NCBI GenBank assembly: GCA_017472365.1
Contig: JAFUQN010000100.1
Span: forward strand, 1 to 49,776
Source: Bacillota bacterium
GTDB taxonomy: Bacteria; Bacillota; Clostridia; Peptostreptococcales; Anaerovoracaceae
Reading direction: 5' to 3'
Length of the DNA: 49,776 nt
Shown here in pieces: positions 41,649 to 49,590 of this stretch. Position numbers and translations under genes: made by a program. The notes below the pieces were generated by a model. The model saw only the letters and a list, made by a program, of their open reading frames with translations. It searched no databases and was not told the DNA's origin. Position 1 is the stretch's first letter. Each line of letters opens with the position of its first letter.

Positions 41649-42134
41649 ATGAAGATGAAACGAGGTTCGGGAATCGCAAAAAAGTCGTTAGAATCGACGA
41701 TTTTAGGGCTTTGCGGGGCTGTGGTCATCGCTGGTATTCTGTCTGGAGCGGGATTGAATCAGGGGGAGGAACTGGAACGTTTACTCCAGAAACGATCGGA
41801 CATCATACAGCTGGTCTGGTATTCTGAATTGACGCCTGAGCAGGGAGAAGTGATGCTGAAAGAGATCGAGACTCATCCTTTGCTTGGAGAAGACATTTAC
41901 TGGCTGAGATCAGCTGAGGAGGGGATGGATTTTTCCTATGTCCTGGATATGGAGATTATAGATTTGAAACAAACATCGAAAAGTATCGCAGGGACATGTT
42001 ACTGTGCGGAGATACAGTGGGAGCTGGAAGAATACAATCGTCATGTGACAGAACAGATTTCCTACAGGGTCCGCACTGTGGAAAAGACGGATGGAACGAT
42101 ACTGATTTCTGAGCTGGAAGTAATACAAAATTAA
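41649..42134 (+). CDS. Single-pass membrane protein of unknown function
   Basis: 161 aa from ATG 41649 (AAGGTGG upstream; the longer frame to 41556 crosses structured sequence). Polybasic N-terminus, one membrane segment (residues ~14-33, ending LSGAGLNQG), then an outside domain with ERLLQKRSDIIQLVWYSELT and a beta-rich C-terminus (YCAEIQWELEEYNRHVTEQI). Two Cys lie in CYCAE. No family recognised. It stands alone between terminators and the isc operon; a sporulation role is possible from context only. Confidence 0.65.
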   Translation: MKMKRGSGIAKKSLESTILGLCGAVVIAGILSGAGLNQGEELERLLQKRSDIIQLVWYSELTPEQGEVMLKEIETHPLLGEDIYWLRSAEEGMDFSYVLDMEIIDLKQTSKSIAGTCYCAEIQWELEEYNRHVTEQISYRVRTVEKTDGTILISELEVIQN

Positions 42135-42201
42135 ATCCTATAAAAATAGTATGTTTTTTCTTTCGATCTGCAAAAAAGGGGTTTAAACCGCTTCGGAACA
42201 T

Positions 42202-42245
42202 GGTATAATAACAACGGACAACAGGAGTTGTTTACATATTATACC
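42202..42245 (+). promoter_or_regulatory. Extended palindrome over the iscS promoter
   Basis: GGTATAATA (42202-42210) is the perfect reverse complement of TATTATACC (42237-42245), and inside it AACAAC (42210-42215) matches GTTGTT (42227-42232). The left arm contains the -10 TATAAT (42204-42209). It ends 10 bases before the ribosome binding site of iscS. Confidence 0.6.
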
Positions 42246-42268
42246 AATCATTGAAAGGAGGGGTGGTT

Positions 42269-43441
42269 ATGCGAAAGGTATACTTAGACTATTCCGCGAC
42301 TACGCCCGTAAAACAGGAAGTTTTAAACGAGATGATTCCGTATTTCACCGAGAAGTTCGGAAATCCATCCAGCTTATATGAAATCGGTGCTGAAGCGAAA
42401 GAAGCCATTACCAAAGCGAGAGAACAGGTTGCGCAGCTGATTGGTGCGAAACCTCAGGAAGTGATTTTTACATCCTGCGGTTCTGAATCTGATAACTGGG
42501 CGCTGACATCCACAGCTCACTGGAAAAAGGCAAAGGGAAATCATATCATCACAACGAAGATTGAACATCACGCGATCCTTCATACCTGTAAAGCACTTGA
42601 AAAAGAAGGATATCAGGTTACTTATCTGGGCGTTGGCCCTGATGGTCGGATCGATCTGAATGAACTGGAACAGGCCATTACAGATCAGACCATTCTGGTC
42701 AGTATCATGATGGTCAACAATGAAATGGGTGCGATTCAGCCTATCAAAGAAGCTGCGGCTATTGCAAAGAAACACGGAATTCTGTTCCATACAGATGCTG
42801 TTCAGGCCGGCGGAAACATTCCCATCGATGTGGAAGATTTGGGTGTGGACATGCTGTCACTGTCTGCACATAAAATTTATGGGCCAAAAGGAATCGGTGC
42901 CATGTACATCCGCAAGGGTGTTGCGCTTCCGTCTTTTGTTCACGGTGGTGCCCAGGAAATGAAGAAGAGAGCCGGTACAGAAAACGTACCGTATATCGTA
43001 GGGTTCGGTAAGGCTGCGGAAATGGCAAGATTGCAGCTGGATGACCATGCGGCGAGACTGAGAGAGCTGAGAGACTATTTCATCGCGCAGGTCATGGAAA
43101 AGATTCCTTACGTGGATATCAACGGTGGTATGGAACACCGTCATCCGGGGAACGTAAATCTTGCGTTCAACTTCATTGAAGGCGAATCGTTACTGCTGAT
43201 GCTGGATTATTACGGAATCAGTATTTCCACCGGTTCAGCCTGTTCCTCCAAATCGCTGGAGCCGTCTCACGTGCTGAGTGCACTGGGGATCCCTGTGGAA
43301 AAGATCCACGGATCGCTGCGTTTCACCGTTGGAGATTTTACAACGAAGGAAGATCTGGATTATACAGTAGATTGTTTAGCTAAAATCGTAGAAAAGCTGC
43401 GTATGATGTCTCCCATCTCCGCAGAGAAAGGTTGGAATTAA
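42269..43441 (+). CDS. iscS: Cysteine desulfurase (IscS/NifS family)
   Basis: 390 aa. A PLP enzyme that takes sulfur from cysteine for Fe-S clusters and tRNA thiolation. Seen: VYLDYSATTPVK at the N-terminus, the PLP Lys in SLSAHKIYGPKG, the His stacking residue in TKIEHHAIL, and the mobile-loop catalytic Cys in STGSACSSKSLEPSHVL. ATG 42269 follows AGGAGG; TTG 42251 upstream overlaps that region. iscU and mnmA follow; no iscR gene precedes it. Confidence 0.95.
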   Translation: MRKVYLDYSATTPVKQEVLNEMIPYFTEKFGNPSSLYEIGAEAKEAITKAREQVAQLIGAKPQEVIFTSCGSESDNWALTSTAHWKKAKGNHIITTKIEHHAILHTCKALEKEGYQVTYLGVGPDGRIDLNELEQAITDQTILVSIMMVNNEMGAIQPIKEAAAIAKKHGILFHTDAVQAGGNIPIDVEDLGVDMLSLSAHKIYGPKGIGAMYIRKGVALPSFVHGGAQEMKKRAGTENVPYIVGFGKAAEMARLQLDDHAARLRELRDYFIAQVMEKIPYVDINGGMEHRHPGNVNLAFNFIEGESLLLMLDYYGISISTGSACSSKSLEPSHVLSALGIPVEKIHGSLRFTVGDFTTKEDLDYTVDCLAKIVEKLRMMSPISAEKGWN

Positions 43442-43442
43442 T

Positions 43443-43895
43443 ATGGCAATGTATAACGATAAGGTCATGGACCTGTTTATGAATCCGAAGAATGTTGGCG
43501 AAATTGAAAATGCCGATGCCATCGGTACTTACGGAAGCCCTGTCTGCGGCGATATGATGCAGATCACTTTGAAGGTAGAGGATGGCGTAATCACCGACGC
43601 AAAGTTCAAGACTTTTGGATGCGGATCTGCCATCGCGTCTTCTTCCATGGCGACTGAAATGATCGTTGGAAAGACTTTGGAAGATGCACTGAAAGTAACC
43701 AATAAAGACGTACTGGATGCACTGGGTGGTCTTCCCGGACCGAAGATCCATTGCTCCGTTTTATCAGAACAGGCGATCAAAGCTGCAATTTATGACTATG
43801 CAACCAAGAACGGACTGGAACTGGAAGGCTTAAAGGATTATGATCCTAACGCCGATGAAGATGATCATCACGGAGAAAACGGAGATGAAGAATAA
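43443..43895 (+). CDS. iscU: Fe-S cluster scaffold protein IscU/NifU-type
   Basis: 150 aa. The three cluster Cys are in SPVCGDMM, TFGCGSAIASSS and KIHCSVLSEQAI. The Asp next to the first Cys (CGD) is the usual lability residue. The acidic, His-containing tail (DPNADEDDHHGENGDEE) is an extension. Starts one base after iscS and overlaps mnmA by 11 bases. Confidence 0.94.
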   Translation: MAMYNDKVMDLFMNPKNVGEIENADAIGTYGSPVCGDMMQITLKVEDGVITDAKFKTFGCGSAIASSSMATEMIVGKTLEDALKVTNKDVLDALGGLPGPKIHCSVLSEQAIKAAIYDYATKNGLELEGLKDYDPNADEDDHHGENGDEE

Positions 43896-44952
43896 CAGAG
43901 TACTTTTGGGACTGAGCGGCGGCGTGGACAGCACGGCTGCCGCTTTGTTATTGAAAAATCAAGGATTTGAGGTCATTGGATATTATTTCGATGTCCTTGG
44001 AACGAATGTTGAGGGACTGGAAAAGGCCAGAAGAGCTGCGGAACAGTTGGGAATCGAATTTGTTCACCGTATCGTCGTTGACGAATTTGAAGCCAACGTG
44101 ATCCAACCGTTCTGCGATTGTTACCGGACGGCAAGAACACCGAACCCGTGTATTATCTGTAATCCAACAGTAAAATTCCGAACAATGTTGGAAGAGGCTG
44201 ACAAAGTCGGTGCAGACTGGCTGGCAACCGGCCACTACGCGCGTCTGGCACTTGTGTCCGGCGAACACCAGCGGATCCGCATGGCGGAAAACCGCCGTAA
44301 GGATCAGTCCTACATGTTATACCGGCTTCCGGCGGAAATTGTGGATCGCCTGATCCTTCCTCTTGGTGAAATCGATGATAAAGAAAAAGTCCGGGATCTG
44401 GTCCGGGATTTCGGCGTGTTCAATGCCGATGCGAAGGACAGCCAGGAGATTTGTTTTATTCCCGATGATGATTACGTAAAGTATCTGGAACAGCGCGGTT
44501 TTTATGCGAAAGAGGGCGATTTTATCGATCAGGACACCGGTAAGGTTGTTGGAAAACATCGCGGGATAATTCACTATACCATCGGTCAGCGAAAAGGTCT
44601 CGGTGTTACGTTTGGAAAACCACGGTTTGTAACAAAGATCGATCCTGTGACGGATCAGGTGACGTTGGGATCTAATGAAGATCTGTTTTTCCGCGAAGTC
44701 TGGGCAGAAGATGTGGTGATTTGTGGGTTACGCGGTTCCGAAGGGATCGTAGAAGCCAACAACTGGATCGGAAAGCCACTTTTGGGAAAAGTACGTTACG
44801 CTGCTCCGCCCGCGAACTGTGTGATCGAAAGTGTTTCTGATCGCAAAATTAAAATTGTTTTCGAAACTCCGCAGCGTGCCATTACGCCGGGACAATCCGT
44901 AGTTTTCTACGATGGAGAAATTCTGGTGGGCGGCGGATTTATTACCGCATAA
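43885..44952 (+). CDS. mnmA: tRNA-specific 2-thiouridylase
   Basis: 355 aa. PP-loop ATPase with LGLSGGVDSTAAALL, the active-site Cys in PNPCIICNPTVKF and the second catalytic Cys in SQEICFIPD. It makes 2-thiouridine at position 34 of tRNA for Lys, Glu and Gln with sulfur relayed from IscS. ATG 43885 follows GGAGAAAACGGAG and overlaps the end of iscU, so translation is coupled. Confidence 0.95.
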   Translation: MKNNRVLLGLSGGVDSTAAALLLKNQGFEVIGYYFDVLGTNVEGLEKARRAAEQLGIEFVHRIVVDEFEANVIQPFCDCYRTARTPNPCIICNPTVKFRTMLEEADKVGADWLATGHYARLALVSGEHQRIRMAENRRKDQSYMLYRLPAEIVDRLILPLGEIDDKEKVRDLVRDFGVFNADAKDSQEICFIPDDDYVKYLEQRGFYAKEGDFIDQDTGKVVGKHRGIIHYTIGQRKGLGVTFGKPRFVTKIDPVTDQVTLGSNEDLFFREVWAEDVVICGLRGSEGIVEANNWIGKPLLGKVRYAAPPANCVIESVSDRKIKIVFETPQRAITPGQSVVFYDGEILVGGGFITA

Positions 44953-44972
44953 CTTGTGACATAAAACGAATG

Positions 44973-45033
44973 AAAAATACCCATCCTATTTGAGACCGTT
45001 ATTTTAGATCATCAAGAAAGGATGGGTATTTTT
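44973..45033 (+). promoter_or_regulatory. 15-bp perfect inverted repeat between mnmA and the small membrane gene
   Basis: AAAAATACCCATCCT (44973-44987) is the exact reverse complement of AGGATGGGTATTTTT (45019-45033), loop 31 nt. The right arm ends in TTTTT and could terminate mnmA transcripts; it also contains part of the ribosome binding site and the full spacer of the gene starting at 45034. Confidence 0.6.
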
Positions 45034-45225
45034 ATGACAGGAAAGAACATGATGGGTACAGCTCTCGGAGTAGGTCTGGCAAGCGCTGCATTGGGGATGT
45101 ATATTTACAACAACAGTAAGCCCGCATATCAGAAAAAGATCAAGCGCGGAGTAAATCACGCGGTGGATGAGGTTTCTGATGCTATGGGACATGTCAGTGA
45201 TACAGTGCGGAAGAATATGATGTAA
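45034..45225 (+). CDS. Small single-pass membrane protein (YtxH-like character)
   Basis: 63 aa. One membrane segment (residues ~6-25, MGTALGVGLASAALGMYIY), then a positively charged helical tail with regular hydrophobic spacing (NHAVDEVSDAMGHVSDTV). The size and layout resemble YtxH-type stress proteins, but similarity is only general. ATG 45034 is preferred over 45022 because the AAGAAAGG site is too close to the latter. Confidence 0.6.
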   Translation: MTGKNMMGTALGVGLASAALGMYIYNNSKPAYQKKIKRGVNHAVDEVSDAMGHVSDTVRKNMM

Positions 45226-45251
45226 CTGTGTATTTGTAAGTAGGACAAAAG

Positions 45252-45290
45252 AAAACCCTCTTTTTTGGTTTGGACCAAAAAAGAGGGTAC
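45252..45290. terminator. Bidirectional terminator between the small membrane gene and the lipoprotein
   Basis: Perfect 15-bp stem ACCCTCTTTTTTGGT/ACCAAAAAAGAGGGT, 4-nt loop TTGG. The T-run is clear on the minus strand (GGGTTTTCTTTT) for the lipoprotein gene. Confidence 0.88.
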
Positions 45291-45314
45291 ATATCATATG
45301 TTGGAAGTAAATGA

Positions 45315-46604
45315 TTATCGATACAAAATAAACTGTGCATGATTTTCGTGGGTAAAGTTATCATAAAATACAAAGAGATTATCAGTAACTTTTCGAACTT
45401 CGTATACGCTGTTCACATTGATATCAATGATAAAATGATTGTCTTCAAACACCCATAATGTGGGGAATTCATAACCATCTTCAGCGATATAAGTAAACGT
45501 ATGATCGTCGCCGATATGGACAGGGGTGATAAAAGCTGCGTCCGTTTTCATTGTCCATTCGCCGACAATTTCATCCTGAACTGTTGTTGCATCTACAAGC
45601 ACGTAAGATTCGCGATTTTCTTCAAATTCTGTCCCAGATACAGATTCAGGACCATCAATTGCATTTCCAAATCCATCAAACATAGTCTGAATCATTTCAT
45701 CTGAAATCGAATTTTCTGTTGCACCTTCTTTCGCTTTCTGAGCATCTGTCTTAGGAACATCGTCTCTCTTTGTACTTGTATAATATTTACCTGTGCCATT
45801 GCAAGAAGTACATGTATCAGCAATGAAAGTATTATTTCCGGAAAGAATCGCTTCAAGGTTGCTGCTTCCGTAATTGTATCTCACAGAACCAGAACCGTTG
45901 CAGAAAGGACAAGTGTCATCATTTGTAAGGTATTTCATTGTGGGGGAATCGACGATCAAGCGCACAAGAATTTCTTCACCATCTTTATATAAATGATTTT
46001 CACGATCAATATTCATATAACTGTAAACGGAATCGCCAGAAGTGATAGTGCAAGAAGGACCTAATAAGGCTCCATTATTGATTACTTCTAAAACAGTTAA
46101 TTTATCGTTATCCGTGAAGCTGTTAAATTCTTCGGATTTGAAATGCCCAGCTGTTGCATATAACTCTCCAAATTCGTTGCTTTTAGCCAGAAATACCTTT
46201 TCCCAAGAGGTGAGTTCTAAATCGGACATTAATAACTCGTATGGCTTTAATTTTGTAGAAAGAAGTTCATGGGCATATTTGGCTTCGCACATAGCGACAT
46301 AATCCCGAGAATCTTTATAATCTTCAATCTGTCCAAACTGTAATCCTGCAAGAAACCAATCCTTTTCCTCTACCAATTGTTTTCCATATTCGTAATAACA
46401 CATCTTATATTTTTCTTCGCAGTCTTTATAATTAGAGACTGCATGTAAATCAAAATAGATTTCTGCTGCATCCATGTACGCTCCTTGCTCAAAGAGCTTT
46501 TCTGCCTCTTTATATTCTTGTTCGCTTTCGGAACCGGAACAGCCGCATAATGATATACAAGATAATGTTAATACAATTACCAAAAAGACACGCAAATACT
46601 TCAT
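45315..46604 (-). CDS. Lipoprotein with TPR-like repeats and two DnaJ-type CxxCxGxG motifs
   Basis: 429 aa. A signal peptide ends in the lipobox SLCGC, so the mature protein is lipid-anchored. Residues ~30-115 hold TPR-like helices (EAEKLFEQGAYMDAAEIYFDL, then EEKDWFLAGLQFGQI with EDYKDSRDYVAMC). The middle has two zinc motifs, CPFCNGSGS and CTSCNGTGK, as in the DnaJ Cys-rich domain. The C-terminal 120 residues look like a beta-sandwich (EIVGEWTMKTDAAFITPVHIG). ATG 46604 has GGAGG. Own promoter and terminator. Function unknown. Confidence 0.82.
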   Translation of the reverse strand: MKYLRVFLVIVLTLSCISLCGCSGSESEQEYKEAEKLFEQGAYMDAAEIYFDLHAVSNYKDCEEKYKMCYYEYGKQLVEEKDWFLAGLQFGQIEDYKDSRDYVAMCEAKYAHELLSTKLKPYELLMSDLELTSWEKVFLAKSNEFGELYATAGHFKSEEFNSFTDNDKLTVLEVINNGALLGPSCTITSGDSVYSYMNIDRENHLYKDGEEILVRLIVDSPTMKYLTNDDTCPFCNGSGSVRYNYGSSNLEAILSGNNTFIADTCTSCNGTGKYYTSTKRDDVPKTDAQKAKEGATENSISDEMIQTMFDGFGNAIDGPESVSGTEFEENRESYVLVDATTVQDEIVGEWTMKTDAAFITPVHIGDDHTFTYIAEDGYEFPTLWVFEDNHFIIDINVNSVYEVRKVTDNLFVFYDNFTHENHAQFILYR

Positions 46605-46642
46605 ATTCAAGGACCTCCAATTAGCTTTCAATTTTAAATAAA

Positions 46643-46671
46643 ATTATACATTATTATAGATGTTTTATCAA
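46643..46671 (-). promoter_or_regulatory. Sigma-A promoter of the lipoprotein gene
   Basis: On the minus strand TTGATA, 17-nt spacer, TATAAT, about 40 bases upstream of the start codon. Confidence 0.75.
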
Positions 46672-46691
46672 CAAACTAAGTATTGAGGAAG

Positions 46692-46722
46692 ACACCCCCG
46701 GAGCGGATGGCTCCGGGGGTGT
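46692..46722. other. Orphan GC-rich hairpin
   Basis: Perfect 13-bp stem ACACCCCCGGAGC/GCTCCGGGGGTGT with a 5-nt loop GGATG, in the divergent 46605-46854 gap. No gene ends at it and T-runs on either side are poor. Confidence 0.6.
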
Positions 46723-46854
46723 TTGCCATTGAGAAAATCAATACATATCATGAGTTTCTGTGACATTGACAGATATTTTTGACTTTGTTAATATGAAAGA
46801 AGGACTTATAGAGAGTAGAATATCGGTGACGATATTGAAAGGAATGTGAGCTTT

Positions 46855-47658
46855 ATGTTAACAAAGGAACAATTTATTAAGATGGCCGAGGATTTCGTTG
46901 AAATTTCCTCCATTAACCGCGTTTCCGAAGAAATGGCGCTGAAGCCGGAATGTGTGGGAATGAGAATTTTTGATAAACCTCTGGTTGGTTTTGCTTCTGC
47001 AGACGACCCGATTTTTGAAAAGTTCAAGGATCCCAACATCCAGAGTGAACGCTGCTTATCTGTAAATGAATGGCTTCCGGGTGCGAAGACTGTCATTGCG
47101 ATTTTCTTACCGGCTGCTGAAGTTCCCAGAGAAACCAATAAAGTGGATATGTCCTGGCCGTCTCCGGAATGGATCCACACTCGTTGGGAGGGGGAAAAGT
47201 TCCAGGATTCCCTGCGTCACTATCTGTGTGACATGCTGAGATCCAGAGGATATCAGACATGCATGCCTTCTCATGATGATCCGCGCTATGCATCCATTAA
47301 CTTAGTTTCCAACTGGTCCGAACGTCACACTGCTTATGCCTGCGGTTTGGGTACCTTTAACTTAGCAGCAAACATCCTGACCGAAAGAGGCTGTGCAGGC
47401 CGTCTGATCAGTATCATTACTGACTGGGAATGTGAACCGACTCCGAGAGACTATGAAGGCGTGTATGATTACTGCATTCAGTGCGGACAGTGCATCACTC
47501 ACTGCCCGGTGAACGCCATTGAATTCGGTAAAATCAAGAACCACAAAGCATGCCGTGAATTCCAGAAGAAGGTTGGCGATACTGACCGCGACCGTTATGG
47601 ATGCGGTAAGTGTCAGGTAGGAGTTCCCTGCGAAACCAGAAATCCGTCCAGAAAGTAG
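46855..47658 (+). CDS. QueG-like 4Fe-4S protein
   Basis: 267 aa, shorter than epoxyqueuosine reductase QueG and without its HEAT repeats. The central WSERHTAYACGLGTFNL and the two cluster motifs CIQCGQCITHCP and CGKCQVGVPC are shared with the QueG/reductive dehalogenase C-terminal Fe-S module. Conserved active-site residues of QueG cannot be confirmed by eye, so an electron-transfer or reductase role is all that can be said. ATG 46855 has AAAGGAA upstream; GTG 46846 is too close to it. Confidence 0.78.
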   Translation: MLTKEQFIKMAEDFVEISSINRVSEEMALKPECVGMRIFDKPLVGFASADDPIFEKFKDPNIQSERCLSVNEWLPGAKTVIAIFLPAAEVPRETNKVDMSWPSPEWIHTRWEGEKFQDSLRHYLCDMLRSRGYQTCMPSHDDPRYASINLVSNWSERHTAYACGLGTFNLAANILTERGCAGRLISIITDWECEPTPRDYEGVYDYCIQCGQCITHCPVNAIEFGKIKNHKACREFQKKVGDTDRDRYGCGKCQVGVPCETRNPSRK

Positions 47659-47682
47659 TTTCCGGACTGAATGGAGGACATG

Positions 47683-49020
47683 ATGGGTGAGTTTTATGAA
47701 ATGAATGCTCTGGAGCTTCGAGAAGCGATCCGTAAACGTCAGATCGGCGTTGAGGAATTGACCAGAGCCTATTTAAAACGCATCGATACATACGATCAGA
47801 GCCGTAGACTAAATACCATCGCTGCCTTGGATCCCTCCGTAATCAAACTAGCCCAAAATATGGACAATCAAAAGGCCGACAGGGATCTTCCCTTGTTCGG
47901 CCTTTCTGTTTTGATCAAGGATAACATCGACGTTAAGGGATTCCTTACCACCGCGGGAAGTGTGGCTTTGTCCGATAATCTGGCAACCACCGACGCTCCT
48001 ATCGTGCGAAAACTTCGGGAAAACGGTGCTTTGATCTTAGGAAAGACCCATTTGACAGAGTTCGCCAATTATACAGCAGATAACATGCGCAACGGTTTTA
48101 GTTCCGGCGGCGGTCAGGTGATCCATGCTTATGATCCCGCTAAGGATCCTGGTGGATCCAGTACCGGATCCGGTGTGGCCATGTCTGCGGGGTTCTGTTC
48201 GTTGGCGGTGGGTACGGATACGTCGTTTTCCATCGTAGGATGTGCGCAGAAGAATGGTGTCACCGGTTTTAAACCAGCCTTTGGTTCTTTGAGCAGTCAG
48301 GGGATCGTACCGATATGTCATACGCTGGATACGGCCGGGCCCATCACAAGAACTGTTGGAGATGTACTACTGATGTATTCAGCTATGCGGGAGGAGGGTT
48401 ACGGCGATGTGTCTCCCGTGGAACCTGAAAAAATTAGGATCGCGGTGAATACCTATCATCAGGATCAGATACCGGAGGATCACCGATCGGTTTGGGAAGC
48501 GTTTTTCGACAGACTGAGAGCCGCGGGAGCGGCGGTTGCTGCTGTAGAACATCCGTCGTATCCCGAGATTGAGGATATCATGTGTTATGAGTTCCGCCAC
48601 GATTTGGAGTGTTATCTGGCGGGTTCTGGAACTTCCAGAAAGACGCTGCGTGAGATTCTGGCATATTACGATGAGGATCCAGAGGTTCGTGCACCTTACG
48701 GTACGGCGGTTTTACGGGATGCACTGGAGAAAGCGTCCGGACGGATGGATGATCCGGTGTATCTGGCGGCCATGGAGCTTCGGCGACAAGTTCGGGCTCA
48801 GATAATGGAAGAACTGAAAGAATTTGATGTTTGTATTATGACCGGGCGGTCCAATGTGATGCATTTTACGGGATTGCCGTCACTTGCATTGCCCATTGGA
48901 ATGGCAGATCCTGCGTCTCCGGTCGGTGTAATCATGTACGGAACCGATGAGCGGAAATTGTTAGCGGCGGCGCTGACAATGGAGCGATACTGTGGAAAGA
49001 TGACGATGCCGGTATTGTAA
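47683..49020 (+). CDS. Amidase signature family hydrolase
   Basis: 445 aa. Catalytic triad elements are present: Lys in VLIKDNIDVKG, cis-Ser in PGGSSTGSGVA, and a Ser in the nucleophile region GTDTSFSIVGCA. That last motif differs from the usual GTDxxGSIRxPA: the Gly before Ser is Phe and the following Arg is Val, so the oxyanion region may be altered. The N-terminus (LELREAIRKRQIGVEELTRAYL) is typical. ATG 47683 is placed 5 nt after GGAGG; ATG 47671 contains that site. Substrate unknown. Confidence 0.88.
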   Translation: MGEFYEMNALELREAIRKRQIGVEELTRAYLKRIDTYDQSRRLNTIAALDPSVIKLAQNMDNQKADRDLPLFGLSVLIKDNIDVKGFLTTAGSVALSDNLATTDAPIVRKLRENGALILGKTHLTEFANYTADNMRNGFSSGGGQVIHAYDPAKDPGGSSTGSGVAMSAGFCSLAVGTDTSFSIVGCAQKNGVTGFKPAFGSLSSQGIVPICHTLDTAGPITRTVGDVLLMYSAMREEGYGDVSPVEPEKIRIAVNTYHQDQIPEDHRSVWEAFFDRLRAAGAAVAAVEHPSYPEIEDIMCYEFRHDLECYLAGSGTSRKTLREILAYYDEDPEVRAPYGTAVLRDALEKASGRMDDPVYLAAMELRRQVRAQIMEELKEFDVCIMTGRSNVMHFTGLPSLALPIGMADPASPVGVIMYGTDERKLLAAALTMERYCGKMTMPVL

Positions 49021-49077
49021 AGGGAGACACGGATTGTATTGTAGTATGTAATTGAAATAAAAGGGGTGAGTCAGATA

Positions 49078-49464
49078 ATGATGTGGAAACCGCTGTTATT
49101 GATTGTAATTATGGTAATCATATTTTACATTCTTTATCAGAATGGATATATGGTCACAAAAGCTATACGTTCGATCAAGTTCATTGGTACAGAACGCGGG
49201 AAAAAGGCAAGTTTTAAGGCTTGTACCGGAACGTTGAAACGAATTGTTCGGTTTAGAGAAAGTCGAATCTATACGTTTACACTTTATACGGAGCTGGAAA
49301 AGGGGAAGGTAGAACTATATCTGCTGGATTCTGAGAAGAATGAAGTGTTGAAATTGGATCAGATGATCACTGAGGAGGCTGTCATGTTGGATGGTGTAGA
49401 AAAGTATACGATGGTGATCAAACTGGAGTCTGCCTCCGGATACTATGAGATCGAATGGGAATAA
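49078..49464 (+). CDS. Small membrane-anchored protein of unknown function
   Basis: 128 aa from ATG 49078, with AAAGGGGTG upstream (GTG 49066 lies inside it). One N-terminal membrane segment (residues ~4-22, LLLIVIMVIIFYILY) and a beta-rich soluble part (ACTGTLKRIVRFRESRIYTFTLYTEL, given in pieces as CTGTLKRIVRF and IYTFTLYTELEKG) ending YYEIEWE. No family recognised. It lies 57 bases after the amidase gene. Confidence 0.65.
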   Translation: MMWKPLLLIVIMVIIFYILYQNGYMVTKAIRSIKFIGTERGKKASFKACTGTLKRIVRFRESRIYTFTLYTELEKGKVELYLLDSEKNEVLKLDQMITEEAVMLDGVEKYTMVIKLESASGYYEIEWE

Positions 49465-49590
49465 TTTTCCCTTTTTACTTTTGGACTGACGCTTTTCAAC
49501 TCCGGCAATTTCACCAAGCATTGATGCAAACAGAAAAATATGATAAAGTGAACTGAACGATAAATTAGAAATTGACGAGGAGAAGATTCA

